DNA from: Streptosporangium sp. NBC_01756
GTDB lineage: Bacteria; Actinomycetota; Actinomycetes; Streptosporangiales; Streptosporangiaceae
Direction: 5' to 3'
Length of the DNA: 64,000 nt
Assembly: GCF_035917975.1 (NCBI RefSeq)
Contig: NZ_CP109130.1
Coordinates: 5,146,001 to 5,210,000, forward strand
Shown here: in pieces, positions 25,580 to 34,954 of the stretch
Layout of the letters: the number at the start of each line of letters is the position of its first letter
Numbering within the stretch: the first letter of the stretch is position 1
The notes under the pieces: generated by a model
Seen by the model: only the letters and a program-made list of their open reading frames with translations
Database searches by the model: none
Told to the model about the DNA's origin: nothing
Made by a program: the position numbers and the translations under genes

Positions 25580-26686
25580 TCAGACGGCGCCGAGAACCTC
25601 GGCGGCGCCGGGGACGTCGTTGACCGAACGCTGTGCCGGACCCACGTAGTCGGCGCTGGGGCGGACGAGCCTGCCCGTGCGCTTCTGCTCCAGAATGTGG
25701 GCGGCCCAGCCCGCGGTGCGGGCGCAGGTGAACATGGAGGTGAACATGGAGGAGGGAACCTGGGCGAAGTCCAGGATGACAGCCGCCCAGTACTCGACGT
25801 TGGTGGCGAGCACCCGGTCGGGCTTGCGGGCGTGCAACTCTTCCAGGGCGGCCGTCTCCAGGGCTGCGGCGACCTCGTAACGCGGTGCGTCGAGCTCCTT
25901 GGCCGTGCGCCGGAGCACCCGGGCACGGGGGTCCTCGGCCCGGTAGACGCGGTGGCCGAAGCCCATGAGGCGCTGGCCCTTGTCCAGCTCGCTCTGGACG
26001 TACTTCTTGGCGTCGCCGACCTGCTCGACGCCTTCGATCATGTGCAGCACGCGGGCGGGGGCGCCACCGTGCAGCGGACCGGACATGGCGCCGACCGCGC
26101 CGCTCAGCGCCGCGGCCACGTCGGCGCCGGTGGAGGCGATGACGCGGGCGGTGAAGGTGGAGGCGTTCATGCCGTGCTCGGCCGCGGACGTCCAGTAGGC
26201 GTCAATGGCCTTCACGTGCTTGGGGTCGGGGTCGCCCTGCCAGCGGATCATGAACCGCTCGACGATGCCGTCGCCCTTGTCGACCTCGCTCTGGGGGACC
26301 ATCGGCTTGCCGAGGCCGCGAGAGGACTGGGCGACGAAGCTGAGCGCGGTCACACTGGCGCGGGCCAGGTCGTTGCGGGCCTGCTCCTCGTCGATGTCGA
26401 GCAGCGGCTTGAAGCCGTACACGGGGGCCAGCATGGCCAGCGCGCTCTGCACGTCGACGCGGATGTCACCGGAATGGACAGGAACGGGGTACGGCTCTGC
26501 CGGGGGGAGACCCGGCTGGAACGTGTTGTCGACCAGCAGGCCCCACACGTTCCCGAAGGGAACGCGTCCGACCAGCTCTTCGATGTCGACGCCCCGATAC
26601 CGAAGGGCGCCCCCTTCTTTGTCCGGTTCCGCGATCTCCGTCTCGAAAGCTACAACGCCTTCGAGCCCGGGTTTGAAGTCGGACAT
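25580..26686 (-). CDS. citA: Citrate synthase 2 (CitA branch)
   Basis: A 368-residue citrate synthase condensing acetyl-CoA and oxaloacetate. Motifs include GALRYRGVDIEELVGRVPFG near the N-terminus, the catalytic His in SGPLHGGAPARV and the substrate His in MGFGHRVYRAEDPRA. The C-terminal MFTCARTAGWAAHILEQ binds citrate. The catalytic acid position reads NVEYW, with Glu where standard citrate synthases have Asp (NVDFY). As I recall this is typical of the actinobacterial CitA branch, so it is probably active. The ATG at 26686 (MSDFKPGLEG) is preceded by GGGAGG. A strong terminator follows. The divergent neighbour is pdxH. Confidence 0.93.
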   Translation of the reverse strand: MSDFKPGLEGVVAFETEIAEPDKEGGALRYRGVDIEELVGRVPFGNVWGLLVDNTFQPGLPPAEPYPVPVHSGDIRVDVQSALAMLAPVYGFKPLLDIDEEQARNDLARASVTALSFVAQSSRGLGKPMVPQSEVDKGDGIVERFMIRWQGDPDPKHVKAIDAYWTSAAEHGMNASTFTARVIASTGADVAAALSGAVGAMSGPLHGGAPARVLHMIEGVEQVGDAKKYVQSELDKGQRLMGFGHRVYRAEDPRARVLRRTAKELDAPRYEVAAALETAALEELHARKPDRVLATNVEYWAAVILDFAQVPSSMFTSMFTCARTAGWAAHILEQKRTGRLVRPSADYVGPAQRSVNDVPGAAEVLGAV

Positions 26687-26854
26687 TCTCGGCCGCCTCC
26701 CTTTCTTGAAGTCAAAGCCTTGATGTCGAGATACCGGCGGGTCATATTCAACCCCCTGGGGTTCGGTGGTGTGCCGCCGGACCCGCCGGAACGCGATCGT
26801 CCCAGGTGGGGGCGGTGCGCATCTTTTCCGTCAAGCACGGGAGAATACCTTCCC

Positions 26855-27508
26855 GTGGACGACACATCGCGCCCGCCATCCCTGGCGGGGCTTCGCCGGA
26901 CCTATCAGGGCCTGCCGTTGCTGGAGGCCGAAGTCGCACCCGATCCCGTGTCGCAGTTCGCCGCCTGGTTCGGCGAGGCCGTGGACGCCGGGCTTCCCGA
27001 ACCGAACGCGATGGTGGTCGCGACCTCCTCCGCGGGAGGCCGGCCGACGGCCAGAACCGTGCTGCTCAAGGGCTACGACGAGAACGGATTCGTGTTCTAC
27101 ACCAACTACGAGTCGCGCAAGGGCCGGGACCTCACCGAGAACCCCCGGGCCGGCCTGCTGTTCCCCTGGCACGCCATCCGCCGCCAGGTGCGGGTGGAGG
27201 GGCCGGTGGTACGGCTGTCGCGTGAGGAGTCGGCCGCCTACTTCAGATCCCGCCCGTACGGCTCGCGCATCGGGGCCTGGGCGTCCCGGCAGTCGGCCGT
27301 CGTGCACACCAGGGAGGAGCTGGACGCCCGCTACGAGGAGCTGGCGGAGCGGTGGCCGGAGGATCCGCCCGTGCCGGACTTCTGGGGCGGTTTCCGGGTC
27401 GTGCCCGCGGAGGTGGAGTTCTGGCAGGGCCGGACCGACCGCATGCACGACCGCCTCCGGTACCGCCGGGTGGAGGACTCCTGGATCGTCGAACGCCTGG
27501 CTCCCTGA
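26855..27508 (+). CDS. pdxH: Pyridoxamine 5'-phosphate oxidase
   Basis: A 217-residue FMN oxidase making pyridoxal 5'-phosphate. Characteristic motifs are NAMVVATSSAGGRPTARTVL, LKGYDENGFVFYTNYESRKG (FMN and substrate), FPWHAIRRQVRVEG, SRPYGSRIGAWASRQS, and the C-terminal substrate loop EFWQGRTDRMHDRLRYRR. Length matches E. coli PdxH. GTG 26855 (VDDTSRPPSL) has GGGAG eleven bases upstream. It is divergent from citA. It supplies the cofactor for enzymes such as the nearby SerC. Confidence 0.96.
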   Translation: MDDTSRPPSLAGLRRTYQGLPLLEAEVAPDPVSQFAAWFGEAVDAGLPEPNAMVVATSSAGGRPTARTVLLKGYDENGFVFYTNYESRKGRDLTENPRAGLLFPWHAIRRQVRVEGPVVRLSREESAAYFRSRPYGSRIGAWASRQSAVVHTREELDARYEELAERWPEDPPVPDFWGGFRVVPAEVEFWQGRTDRMHDRLRYRRVEDSWIVERLAP

Positions 27509-27532
27509 CGCGCTTGCCCACCTTTTACTGAT

Positions 27533-27557
27533 ATATCCGCATATGTCTGGCGGATAT
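27533..27557. promoter_or_regulatory. Inverted repeat upstream of the MFS exporter
   Basis: ATATCCGC (27533-27540) and GCGGATAT (27550-27557) are perfect 8-bp arms around a 9-base AT-rich centre, ending 10 bp before the start codon. Position favours an operator that blocks transcription or translation initiation. Confidence 0.55.
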
Positions 27558-27567
27558 TGGGGGCAAC

Positions 27568-28815
27568 GTGGGGTTCGGGGATTTCGTCCAACGGCTTGCG
27601 GTGGACACTCGCCCGCTGAGTGTCCCCGCATACCGGCGGCTCTGGGCCGGCCAGGGCGTGTCGTTCATCGGCTTCCAGCTCACCTCGGTGGCGGTCAGCG
27701 CCCAGATCTTCGCCATCACCGACTCGTCCTTCTGGGTCGGCATGCTCGGCCCGGCCAACCTGATCCCCCTGGTGGTCTTCGGCCTCTGGGGCGGGGCCGT
27801 CGCCGACGCGGTCGACCGGCGCAGGCTGCTCCTGGTCGGCGCGCTGATCGCCTGGACCGCCACGCTCGCGCTGCTCGTCCAGGCGGCCCTGGGGATGACC
27901 AACGTCGGTCTGCTGCTGGCGACCGTGGCCGTGCACGCCACCGGGTTCGCCATCACCGGGCCGACCCGGGGGGCGATCATCCCCAGGCTGGTGCCCGCCG
28001 AGCTGGTCCCGGCGGCCAACACGCTCAACTACCTCGCGGGCGGGTCCGGCAGCGTCATCGGCCCGCTGGTCGGCGGGCTCGTGCTCGCCCGGGGCGGGTT
28101 CGCCACCGCCTACCTGATCGACGCGCTGCTGTTCGGCGCCGGCTTCTACGCCGCCCTGCGGCTGCCGCAGCTCAAGCCGGTCGGCGAGGTCACCCGCCCC
28201 GGCCTGCGGTCGGTCGTGGACGGCCTGCGCTATGTGTCGGGACACCCGATCGTGATGATGTCGTTCGTCGTGGACATCATCGCCATGGCGTTCGCGCTGC
28301 CCAGGGCGCTGTTCCCGGAGGTCGTGGCCGAGCGGTTCGGCGGCTCGGCGACCGCGTTCGGCTGGCTGTCGGCGAGCATGGCCATCGGTTCGGTGGTCGG
28401 CGGCCTGATGTCGGGCTGGGTGGGCCGGGTCCGGCGCCAGGGCCTGGCGCTCACGTTCGTGATCGCGGCCTGGGGGCTCAGCGTCGCCGCCGCCGGGCTC
28501 GTGGGACAGCTCTGGCTGATGGTCGCGCTGCTCGCCTTCGGCGGAGCCGCCGACCTGGTCTCCTCGGTGTGGCGGCAGACGATCCTGCAGACCCACGCGC
28601 CCGACGACATGCGCGGGCGGATGCAGGGCGTGTTCATGGTGGTGGTCGCCGGCGGCCCCCGGCTGGGGGACCTGCGCGCCGGGGCCACGGCGAGCTGGTT
28701 CGGCGCCACCGGGGCGTGGATCGGCGGCGGGATCGCCTGCGCGGTCGCGGTGCTCGTGGTGGGGCTGGCCGTACCGGCGTTCCGGGACTACCGGCCCGCC
28801 GTACGAGGTCAGTGA
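27568..28815 (+). CDS. MFS exporter (EntS-like)
   Basis: A 415-residue major facilitator with 12 predicted helices. The loop after helix 2 has GGAVADAVDRRRLLLVG, the MFS A-motif. Helix 4-5 region shows GPTRGAIIPRLVPAELVPAA and NTLNYLAGGSGSVIGPLVGG, typical of the EntS/DHA3 group that exports siderophores or drugs. GTG 27568 has GGGGG four bases upstream. An 8-bp inverted repeat overlaps the leader. The next gene is an IdeR-like metal regulator, so an iron-linked siderophore export role is possible, but no clear iron box (TTAGGTTAGGCT type) is present upstream. Confidence 0.9.
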   Translation: MGFGDFVQRLAVDTRPLSVPAYRRLWAGQGVSFIGFQLTSVAVSAQIFAITDSSFWVGMLGPANLIPLVVFGLWGGAVADAVDRRRLLLVGALIAWTATLALLVQAALGMTNVGLLLATVAVHATGFAITGPTRGAIIPRLVPAELVPAANTLNYLAGGSGSVIGPLVGGLVLARGGFATAYLIDALLFGAGFYAALRLPQLKPVGEVTRPGLRSVVDGLRYVSGHPIVMMSFVVDIIAMAFALPRALFPEVVAERFGGSATAFGWLSASMAIGSVVGGLMSGWVGRVRRQGLALTFVIAAWGLSVAAAGLVGQLWLMVALLAFGGAADLVSSVWRQTILQTHAPDDMRGRMQGVFMVVVAGGPRLGDLRAGATASWFGATGAWIGGGIACAVAVLVVGLAVPAFRDYRPAVRGQ

Positions 28816-28971
28816 ACGGCTTGGGAAGGATTCGGCAACCGCCGGTGTTTGCGCCCTTGCCACCGGGGACGGATCTCACAATAGGGTCGGGGTCTGAGAC
28901 TTCACGCTCCCGCGCGGCTTCACGGCACCAGCGCGCGATGGACGGGGCATCGAGATAGGACGGGAGGAGCC

Positions 28972-29676
28972 TTGACCGCACACGGCCTGATCGACACCAC
29001 GGAGATGTATCTCCGCACGATCTTCGAGTTGGAGGAGGAGGGAATCGTCCCTCTGCGGGCGCGCATCGCCGAACGGCTGCAGCAGAGTGGTCCCACCGTC
29101 AGCCAGACGGTCGCCCGGATGGAACGCGACGGCCTGGTCAGGGTCGAGGGCGACCGGCACCTGACCATGACCGACCTGGGCCGCACGCTCGCGACCCGGG
29201 TCATGCGCAAGCACCGCCTCGCCGAATGCCTGCTCACCCAGGTGATCGGTCTCCCCTGGGAGGAGGTGCACATCGAGGCGTGCCGCTGGGAGCACGTCAT
29301 GTCCGAATCCGTGGAGGCCCGGCTGGTCAGCCTGCTGAACAACCCGACCGAGGACCCGCACGGCAACCCCATCCCGGGCCTGGACGAGCTCGGCGTCGAG
29401 GGCGCTCTGGGAGGCGGCTGGGAGTCCCTGCCGTCGATGGCCGCCCTGGCCGGGCCCAGAGATATACCCGTTGTGGTGCGGCGAATTAGCGAACAAGTGC
29501 AAAGCGATCCGGCTGTGATGCTTAAACTCAAGCAAGTTGGGATACAACCCGGACGCGAGGTGACGCTCGCGGCGAGCGACGACGGTGTGCGGGTGACAGG
29601 TGACGACGGAGCGGAGAACAGACTTGCGGACCTTCCGCGAGACGTTGCCGCGCACGTTTTCGTCTCCACGCGCTGA
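28972..29676 (+). CDS. IdeR/DtxR-family iron-dependent regulator
   Basis: A 234-residue metal-dependent repressor. The helix-turn-helix is [20 protein letters not shown]. Both metal sites of IdeR are conserved: Met in [11 protein letters not shown], the Cys-Glu-His set in [14 protein letters not shown], and His/Glu in [11 protein letters not shown] plus His in [10 protein letters not shown]-terminal SH3-like domain ([16 protein letters not shown]) completes the three-domain form. With Fe2+ bound it would repress siderophore and iron genes. TTG 28972 has GGAGG four bases upstream. It follows the MFS exporter and precedes the SpoIIE phosphatase gene. Confidence 0.95.
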   Translation: MTAHGLIDTTEMYLRTIFELEEEGIVPLRARIAERLQQSGPTVSQTVARMERDGLVRVEGDRHLTMTDLGRTLATRVMRKHRLAECLLTQVIGLPWEEVHIEACRWEHVMSESVEARLVSLLNNPTEDPHGNPIPGLDELGVEGALGGGWESLPSMAALAGPRDIPVVVRRISEQVQSDPAVMLKLKQVGIQPGREVTLAASDDGVRVTGDDGAENRLADLPRDVAAHVFVSTR

Positions 29677-29796
29677 CCAAGGCCCCTCTGCTTGGTTGGA
29701 TTCCCCTCGGGAGACCCTTCACTCCCCGGCCGAGACTGCAGCAGGAGCAACCGTGGTTCGCTTTGCGCACACCCGTCCCCGAGGGGTGGTCACCGG

Positions 29797-32022
29797 ATGA
29801 AGCGGTGGGGGGATGTCACTCAGGACACCGCCGACCACCTTTCGGCCGGTTCCGTCCTTGATCATGCTGAGATGGCGGTGGTCGTCACCGACAGGTTCAG
29901 CAACCTTCTCTACTGGAATCCCTTCGCGGAGAAGCTGTTCGGCCGCCCCGGAGTATCGGGCACCCGAGACCAGTCGCTCTCCCTGGGGATCATGGAGAAG
30001 GACCACCCGCTCGCCGTCGAGCTCGCCAAGCACGTGCTCAAGGGCGGGGTGTGGGAGGGTACCTTCGACGTCAGGCGCGGAGACGGGACGATCGTCTACG
30101 TCCGCGCCCAGGCCGTGCCGCTGCGGCACGTCTCGGGCTCGGTGACGGGCATCGTCATCACCGCCCGCGAGGCGATGCGCAGCAACGAGCGGGAGAAGGA
30201 CCGCTTCGGCCTGCTGGAGCGGATCGGCGAGCGGCTCGCCGGCTCCCTCTACGTGGAGGAGACGCTCAAGCGCGTCGCCGAGATGCTCGTCCCGCAGTTC
30301 GCCGACCACTGCTTCATCGAGCTGATGGAGGGGGAGCGGCTCACCCGCAGGGTCTCCACCCACGTTTCCGGCTGGAGCCCGCCGCCCGGCACCTGGGCGC
30401 CGCTCGGTGCCGAGATCCGTTATCCGAAGGGCCACTACGCCGACATCGCGCTGCGCCGCCAGGAGACGATCCTGGTCGAGGACTTCTCCCAGACGAACTA
30501 CCCCAGCCCGGGTGAGGGCAGCACCCGTCTGGCGGCCGAGATCGGGATGACCTCGGCCATCGTGGCGCCGCTGTGCGTCCGCGGTGAGACCCTCGGACTG
30601 ATGTACCTGGGCCTGTCGAACCTGACCGACCGGCGCAGCCCGCACTACGACGCCTTCGACCGCGACTTCGTGGGGGCCATCGCCACCCGGGTCGCCCTGG
30701 CCGTGGACAACGCCCTGCTGTTCGAGGAGGAGCGGCACACCGCCGAGTCCTTCCAGAAATACCTGCTCCCCCGTGAGCTGCCCCAGCTCGACGGGCTGGA
30801 GATAGCGGTCCGCTACTACCCGGCGGCGCCGCTCGCCTCGCACGGGCAGGGCATCCAGACGCAGGTCGGCGGCGACTGGTACGACGTCATCCCGCTGTCG
30901 GCGGGCCGGGTCGGCATCGTCATCGGCGACGTCGAGGGCCGGGGGGCCAAGGCCGCCGCCGTCATGGGCCAGCTCCGGGCCGCGCTGCGGGCCTTCGCCC
31001 AGGACGACAAGCCACCCGCGGAGATCCTCGCCCGGCTCGACGAGTGGACGCGGATCATCGCCACCCCCGAGCAGGACGACAGCGGCGAGGACATCAGCAT
31101 CCCGCCCATCGTCACCTGCCAGTACCTCGTCTACGACGCCTGGTCGCGACAGCTGTCGTTCGCCAACGCCGGTCATGCCCCGCCGCTGCTGCTCAAGGAC
31201 GGAAGCTGCGCCGAGCTCGACATCAAGGAGGTCGGCCAGCCCCTCGGCGTCCGGGCCAAGGGCGTCCACGCCGACCTGGTCTACAAGGAGGAGACGCGGA
31301 CGCTGCCCCCCGGGGCCTCGCTGCTGCTCTACACCGACGGCCTCGTCGACCGCCGCCCGCTGCGCGACGCCGACGGCAGGCCGCCCAACGACGAGGAGAA
31401 CTTCGCGCTGCTCTGCGCCAAGCTCGTGGAGCTCTCCGGCGCCTCGGTGGAGGCCATCGCGCACGCCGCGACGACCGCCGTGCCGGGGGAGATCGACGAC
31501 GACATGGCGATCCTGGTGGTCCGGTCCGCTCCCGACGATCTCGAGGTCGAGGAGCGCACCTTCCCGGCCCAGCCGATCATGGTCGGTGAGGCCCGCCGGA
31601 TGGCGGCGGAGGCGTTCACCGGCTGGCAGGTGCCCGAGGAGCGCGCCGAACTCGCCTGCCTGCTGGTCTCCGAAGTGGTGACGAACGTCGTGCTGCACGC
31701 CGCGACCACCAGCGTCCCGCGCCGCGAGCTGATGATGGACGCCCCGATCTCCTTCGACGAGACCTGGGACGATCTGCCGGACTTCGACGACGAGATCGTC
31801 AACGAGAAGGAGTTCACGCTCCGGCTCCGCAGGGGCCGGGAGTCGGTCTGGGTCGAGGTCTTCGACCAGGACCTGCGGCTCCCCCGCATCCGCAGCGCCG
31901 GGGAGAACGACGAGGGCGGCCGGGGTCTCTACCTCGTCGACCAGCTCGCCAAGCGCTGGGGTTCACGCCCCACCAAGGAGGGCAAGGCCGTCTGGTTCGA
32001 GATCCCCACCAAGTCCCGCTGA
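29797..32022 (+). CDS. PAS-GAF-SpoIIE phosphatase with anti-sigma-type ATPase domain
   Basis: A 741-residue multi-domain signal protein, predicted cytosolic. A PAS domain (VVVTDRFSNLLYWNPFAEKL) is followed by a GAF domain (MTSAIVAPLCVRGETLGLMY). A PP2C/SpoIIE phosphatase then carries the metal Asp residues in VGGDWYDVIPL, IGDVEGRGAKAA, LYTDGLVDR and EIDDDMAILVV. The C-terminal HATPase_c domain of the RsbW type has LVSEVVTNVVLHA and GGRGLYLVDQLAKRWG. It would dephosphorylate STAS antagonists, and may phosphorylate them or bind a sigma factor through the ATPase. ATG 29797 (MKRWGDVTQD) is the start used. STAS genes at 15.2 and 49.2 kb are candidate substrates, by inference. Confidence 0.93.
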   Translation: MKRWGDVTQDTADHLSAGSVLDHAEMAVVVTDRFSNLLYWNPFAEKLFGRPGVSGTRDQSLSLGIMEKDHPLAVELAKHVLKGGVWEGTFDVRRGDGTIVYVRAQAVPLRHVSGSVTGIVITAREAMRSNEREKDRFGLLERIGERLAGSLYVEETLKRVAEMLVPQFADHCFIELMEGERLTRRVSTHVSGWSPPPGTWAPLGAEIRYPKGHYADIALRRQETILVEDFSQTNYPSPGEGSTRLAAEIGMTSAIVAPLCVRGETLGLMYLGLSNLTDRRSPHYDAFDRDFVGAIATRVALAVDNALLFEEERHTAESFQKYLLPRELPQLDGLEIAVRYYPAAPLASHGQGIQTQVGGDWYDVIPLSAGRVGIVIGDVEGRGAKAAAVMGQLRAALRAFAQDDKPPAEILARLDEWTRIIATPEQDDSGEDISIPPIVTCQYLVYDAWSRQLSFANAGHAPPLLLKDGSCAELDIKEVGQPLGVRAKGVHADLVYKEETRTLPPGASLLLYTDGLVDRRPLRDADGRPPNDEENFALLCAKLVELSGASVEAIAHAATTAVPGEIDDDMAILVVRSAPDDLEVEERTFPAQPIMVGEARRMAAEAFTGWQVPEERAELACLLVSEVVTNVVLHAATTSVPRRELMMDAPISFDETWDDLPDFDDEIVNEKEFTLRLRRGRESVWVEVFDQDLRLPRIRSAGENDEGGRGLYLVDQLAKRWGSRPTKEGKAVWFEIPTKSR

Positions 32023-32040
32023 GCGGGTGAGTGCTCGGCC

Positions 32041-33240
32041 TCAGTAGTCCTTGAGGGTGATGGCGCGGGCCGCCTTCTGGAGCGGCTCCATGACCTTGGC
32101 CATCATGCGGTCCTTGCCCGGCAGGTATTTCATCAGCGAGAGCATCCTCATCTGGAACCAGACCTGGGCCTTGCTCCGCAGCACCATGTGTTTGACGTTG
32201 CCGGGCCCGAGGTTCTGGTTCTGCTCGGCGAAGTGCCGCGTCGCCTGCTCGTAGCCGTCGAAGCCGGCCTTGTGGTCGCCGTCGGCGGCCGCCAGCTCGC
32301 CGGCCAGGACGTAGGCGCCGACCAGGGCGAGGCTCGTGCCCTGCCCGGAGGCGGGGGAGGCGCAGTAGGCGGCGTCTCCGATCAGCGCCACCCGACCCTT
32401 CGACCAGTGGTCCATGTGGACCTGGCTGAGCGAGTCGAAGTAGAAGTCGGGCGCGTCGGCCATGCCGTCGAGCAGGCGGGGGATCTCCCATCCCTCCCCG
32501 GCGTAGGCGTCGGCCAGGAGCTTCTGCTGCTGGTCGCGGTCGCGGTGGTCGTAGTCCAGCGACTCGGTGGCGAACAGGAACATCGCCTTGGCCCCGGTGT
32601 CCTTGGCCGTGCTGTACGTCAGGGCCGTCCTGCCGGGGGAGACGTAGGTGAGCTCCCACCGGTCGAGTTCCAGGTGGTTGGGGACACTGAAGATCGAGAT
32701 GTGGTATCCGAGGTCGCGGACATACCGGGACTCGGGGCCGAAGGCCAGCGCGCGGGTGGCCGAGTGCAGCCCGTCGGCGCCCACCACGAGGTCGAAGGTG
32801 CGTGTCCCGCCGCTCTCGAAGGTGACTCGCACCCCGTCGCCGTCATCGGTGAGGGAGACGATGGAGTCGTCGAAGAGGTATTCGACCTCGTTCTCCGTCA
32901 GGTCGTAGAGGATGCGGTTCAGGTCGCCGCGCAGGATCTCGGCGTCCTCGCCCTCGCGTCCGCCGAACGCGTCGCCGCCCATGCTGGCCAGCCGTTCGCC
33001 GGCCGCGTTGACGATCGACGCGCCCCGCACGTCGGTGCGCTCCCGCCGGATCTCGTCCATGACGCCCATGCGGGTGACCACGTCGAGGGCCGCGCCACGG
33101 ATGTCGATCTTGTAGCCGCCCTGCCGGATCGCGGGCGCCCGCTCCACCACCGTGGGCGTGAAGCCGTGGCGGCGCAGCCAGTAGGCCAGCGCGGTGCCGG
33201 CGATGCCGGCGCCGGAGATCAGGACACTCGTGTTCCTCAT
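32041..33240 (-). CDS. FAD-dependent aromatic monooxygenase (PHBH fold)
   Basis: A 399-residue flavoprotein monooxygenase of the tetracycline-oxygenase/p-hydroxybenzoate hydroxylase group. FAD-binding motifs are VLISGAGIAGTALAYWLRR (GxGxxG), DLVVGADGLHSATR (DG) and ALIGDAAYCASPASGQGTSL (GD). It would hydroxylate an aromatic or polyketide-like ring using NAD(P)H and O2. ATG 33240 (MRNTSVLIS) has AAGGAG nine bases upstream. It is divergent from a TetR gene 115 bp away and is its likely target. Substrate unknown; an antibiotic-modifying role is possible. Confidence 0.92.
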   Translation of the reverse strand: MRNTSVLISGAGIAGTALAYWLRRHGFTPTVVERAPAIRQGGYKIDIRGAALDVVTRMGVMDEIRRERTDVRGASIVNAAGERLASMGGDAFGGREGEDAEILRGDLNRILYDLTENEVEYLFDDSIVSLTDDGDGVRVTFESGGTRTFDLVVGADGLHSATRALAFGPESRYVRDLGYHISIFSVPNHLELDRWELTYVSPGRTALTYSTAKDTGAKAMFLFATESLDYDHRDRDQQQKLLADAYAGEGWEIPRLLDGMADAPDFYFDSLSQVHMDHWSKGRVALIGDAAYCASPASGQGTSLALVGAYVLAGELAAADGDHKAGFDGYEQATRHFAEQNQNLGPGNVKHMVLRSKAQVWFQMRMLSLMKYLPGKDRMMAKVMEPLQKAARAITLKDY

Positions 33241-33310
33241 GGGGGACTGCTCCTTGCTCGGTTCCTCGTCTGCCACTGACAGTACACCCGTATGACACGT
33301 TTGTTCAATA

Positions 33311-33339
33311 CGAATGTTTGAGACGCTTGTGCGAATGTT
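33311..33339. promoter_or_regulatory. Direct repeat in the monooxygenase/TetR promoter region
   Basis: CGAATGTT occurs at 33311-33318 and 33332-33339, 21 bp apart (two helical turns), in an AT-rich gap between the divergent genes. It is a candidate TetR binding site. Confidence 0.4.
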
Positions 33340-33355
33340 GTGTACACTGCCGGGC

Positions 33356-33952
33356 ATGGGAAATCGCGAAGATCTTCTGGCCGGGGCCAAGCGCTGCCTC
33401 TACGAAAAGGGATACGCCCGCACCACGGCCCGCGACATCGCGGCGGCCTCGGGCGTCAGCCTCTCCGCCATCGGTTACCACTACGGGACCAAGGAGGCAC
33501 TGCTGAACGCGGCCCTCTACCAGGCCATGGAGGAGTGGGGCGACGATCTGTCGAGCATCCTGAGCGCCGAGGCCGGTCCCGACGCCACGCCCGCGGACCG
33601 ATTCGAGGCGGCGTGGGAGGGAGTGATCGCGTCGTTCGCCGCGAACCGGCCGCTCTGGGCCATCCAGTTCGAGATCGTCGCGCACATCGAACAGCTGCCG
33701 GAGCTGCGCCGCACCCTCTCCGAGGCCAGTCGGCAGGCACGCCTGGGACTCGCCGAGCTGTTCGGGAGTCTGGGTCTGGCCGGGGACGGACAGCGGGACG
33801 TGCTGGTCGGCTCGTTCTACCAGGTCCTGCTCAGCGGGGTGGCGGCCCAGTGGCTGCTGGACCCGGAGGGCGCGCCGTCAGGGCGTGACCTGCTCGCCGC
33901 GGTGCGGACCGTCGCGGAGGTCGTCGGCCCGGGACCCGTCGCCCGCTCCTGA
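33356..33952 (+). CDS. TetR-family transcriptional regulator
   Basis: A 198-residue TetR regulator. The N-terminal helix-turn-helix runs LLAGAKRCLYEKGYARTTAR and then DIAAASGVSLSAIGYHYGTK, ending with EALLNAAL. The C-terminal ligand domain is all-helical (WAIQFEIVAHIEQLPELRRT). ATG 33356 (MGNREDLLAG) fits the family start; the frame extends upstream without a ribosome site. It is divergent from the FAD monooxygenase, the usual arrangement of a repressor and its detoxifying enzyme. The alpha/beta hydrolase gene follows on the same strand. Confidence 0.93.
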   Translation: MGNREDLLAGAKRCLYEKGYARTTARDIAAASGVSLSAIGYHYGTKEALLNAALYQAMEEWGDDLSSILSAEAGPDATPADRFEAAWEGVIASFAANRPLWAIQFEIVAHIEQLPELRRTLSEASRQARLGLAELFGSLGLAGDGQRDVLVGSFYQVLLSGVAAQWLLDPEGAPSGRDLLAAVRTVAEVVGPGPVARS

Positions 33953-34006
33953 AATGTCACGGGCGAAAGGTTAGGAGATGCCGCCGATCGATGCTTGACT
34001 GCGGTC

Positions 34007-34780
34007 ATGGAACTGGCCTTCGAACGGCGCGGGGCCGGACCGCCCCTGGTCCTGCTGCACGGAATCGGTCACCACTGGCAGGCATGGCTGCCGGTGCTCG
34101 ACCGGCTCGCCGCCGAGCGCGACGTGATCGCCGTGGACTTCCCCGGCTTCGGTGTCTCCCCGCCGCTGCCGTCCGGCTCGCCGTACACGGCGGAGAGCCT
34201 GGCCGACGCGATCGAGTCGTTCTGCGGGATGCTCGGCCTGCGCGAACCCCATGTGGCGGGCAACTCCCTGGGGGGATACGTCGCTCTTGAGCTGGCCTCG
34301 CGAGGCGTGGTCCGTACGGCCACCGCGCTCTCCCCGGCCGGGTTCTGGAGTCGCGGGGAGTTCCTCTACGCGCGGACCGTACTGCGGGCGGTCAGGGCCT
34401 CGGCCCGCGCGACCCCGCCGGAACGGGCGCCGGCCGTCGCGGAGAACCCACTGGGCCGGATGGCGATGGCGGGTCTGATGGTGGCCCACCCGTCCAGGCT
34501 CTCCACCGAGGCGCTGCTCGCGGCCGGCCAGGCACTCGGCAACTCCCCGGGATTCGACGACACCCTGGACTCGTTCGCCTGGATGATGCCCCCGGCCCCG
34601 CCCAAGGCGCCGATCACGATCGCCTGGGGCGAGCACGACCGGCTGCTGCTCCGGCGGCAGGCCGTACGGGCCGCCCGGTGGTCGGGCCAGCGGGTGAAGC
34701 TGCTGCGGGACTGCGGGCACCTGCCGATGAGCGACGACCCCGGACTGGTCGCCGGAGTGCTGCTGGCGGGGTCGGGGTGA
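34007..34780 (+). CDS. Alpha/beta hydrolase
   Basis: A 257-residue alpha/beta-hydrolase fold enzyme. The oxyanion HG motif is LVLLHGIGHHWQAW, the nucleophile Ser lies in HVAGNSLGGYVALEL, and a C-terminal His in LLRDCGHLPMSDDP completes the triad with Asp likely in WGEHDRLLL. ATG 34007 is chosen; a TTG at 33995 gives four extra residues. There is no strong ribosome site, so it could be leaderless. The reaction (ester or C-C bond hydrolysis) cannot be told; the position behind the TetR gene hints at a link with the monooxygenase. Confidence 0.87.
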   Translation: MELAFERRGAGPPLVLLHGIGHHWQAWLPVLDRLAAERDVIAVDFPGFGVSPPLPSGSPYTAESLADAIESFCGMLGLREPHVAGNSLGGYVALELASRGVVRTATALSPAGFWSRGEFLYARTVLRAVRASARATPPERAPAVAENPLGRMAMAGLMVAHPSRLSTEALLAAGQALGNSPGFDDTLDSFAWMMPPAPPKAPITIAWGEHDRLLLRRQAVRAARWSGQRVKLLRDCGHLPMSDDPGLVAGVLLAGSG

Positions 34781-34792
34781 CCGGTCCGGGGG

Positions 34793-34954
34793 TCAGCGGA
34801 ACGTCTGTCCCCACAGCGCGAGCATGACCAGGACGAACACCACCACGACGCCCGCGTAGGCGACCGGGCCGAGCCGCAGTGCGCGCCGTACCCGGTTGAG
34901 ACCCCAGGCGAACAGCAACGCCAGGAAGATCAGCAGGATCAGTCCGCTGTCCAT
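34793..34954 (-). CDS. Small two-helix membrane protein
   Basis: A 53-residue protein, MDSGLILLIFLALLFAWGL then an Arg-rich turn NRVRRALRLG and a second helix AYAGVVVVFVLVMLALWG. Both helices are strongly hydrophobic and the loop is positive inside. GAGGCGG precedes ATG 34954. Such minimal hairpins are common in actinobacteria and have no assigned role. It converges with the hydrolase gene and is divergent from the lipoprotein. Confidence 0.65.
   Translation of the reverse strand: MDSGLILLIFLALLFAWGLNRVRRALRLGPVAYAGVVVVFVLVMLALWGQTFR

Noticed and set aside
25580..26686. Citrate synthase inactivated by Asp to Glu in NVEYW
   Set aside because: As I recall the CitA branch normally has Glu there, so it is not a sign of decay.
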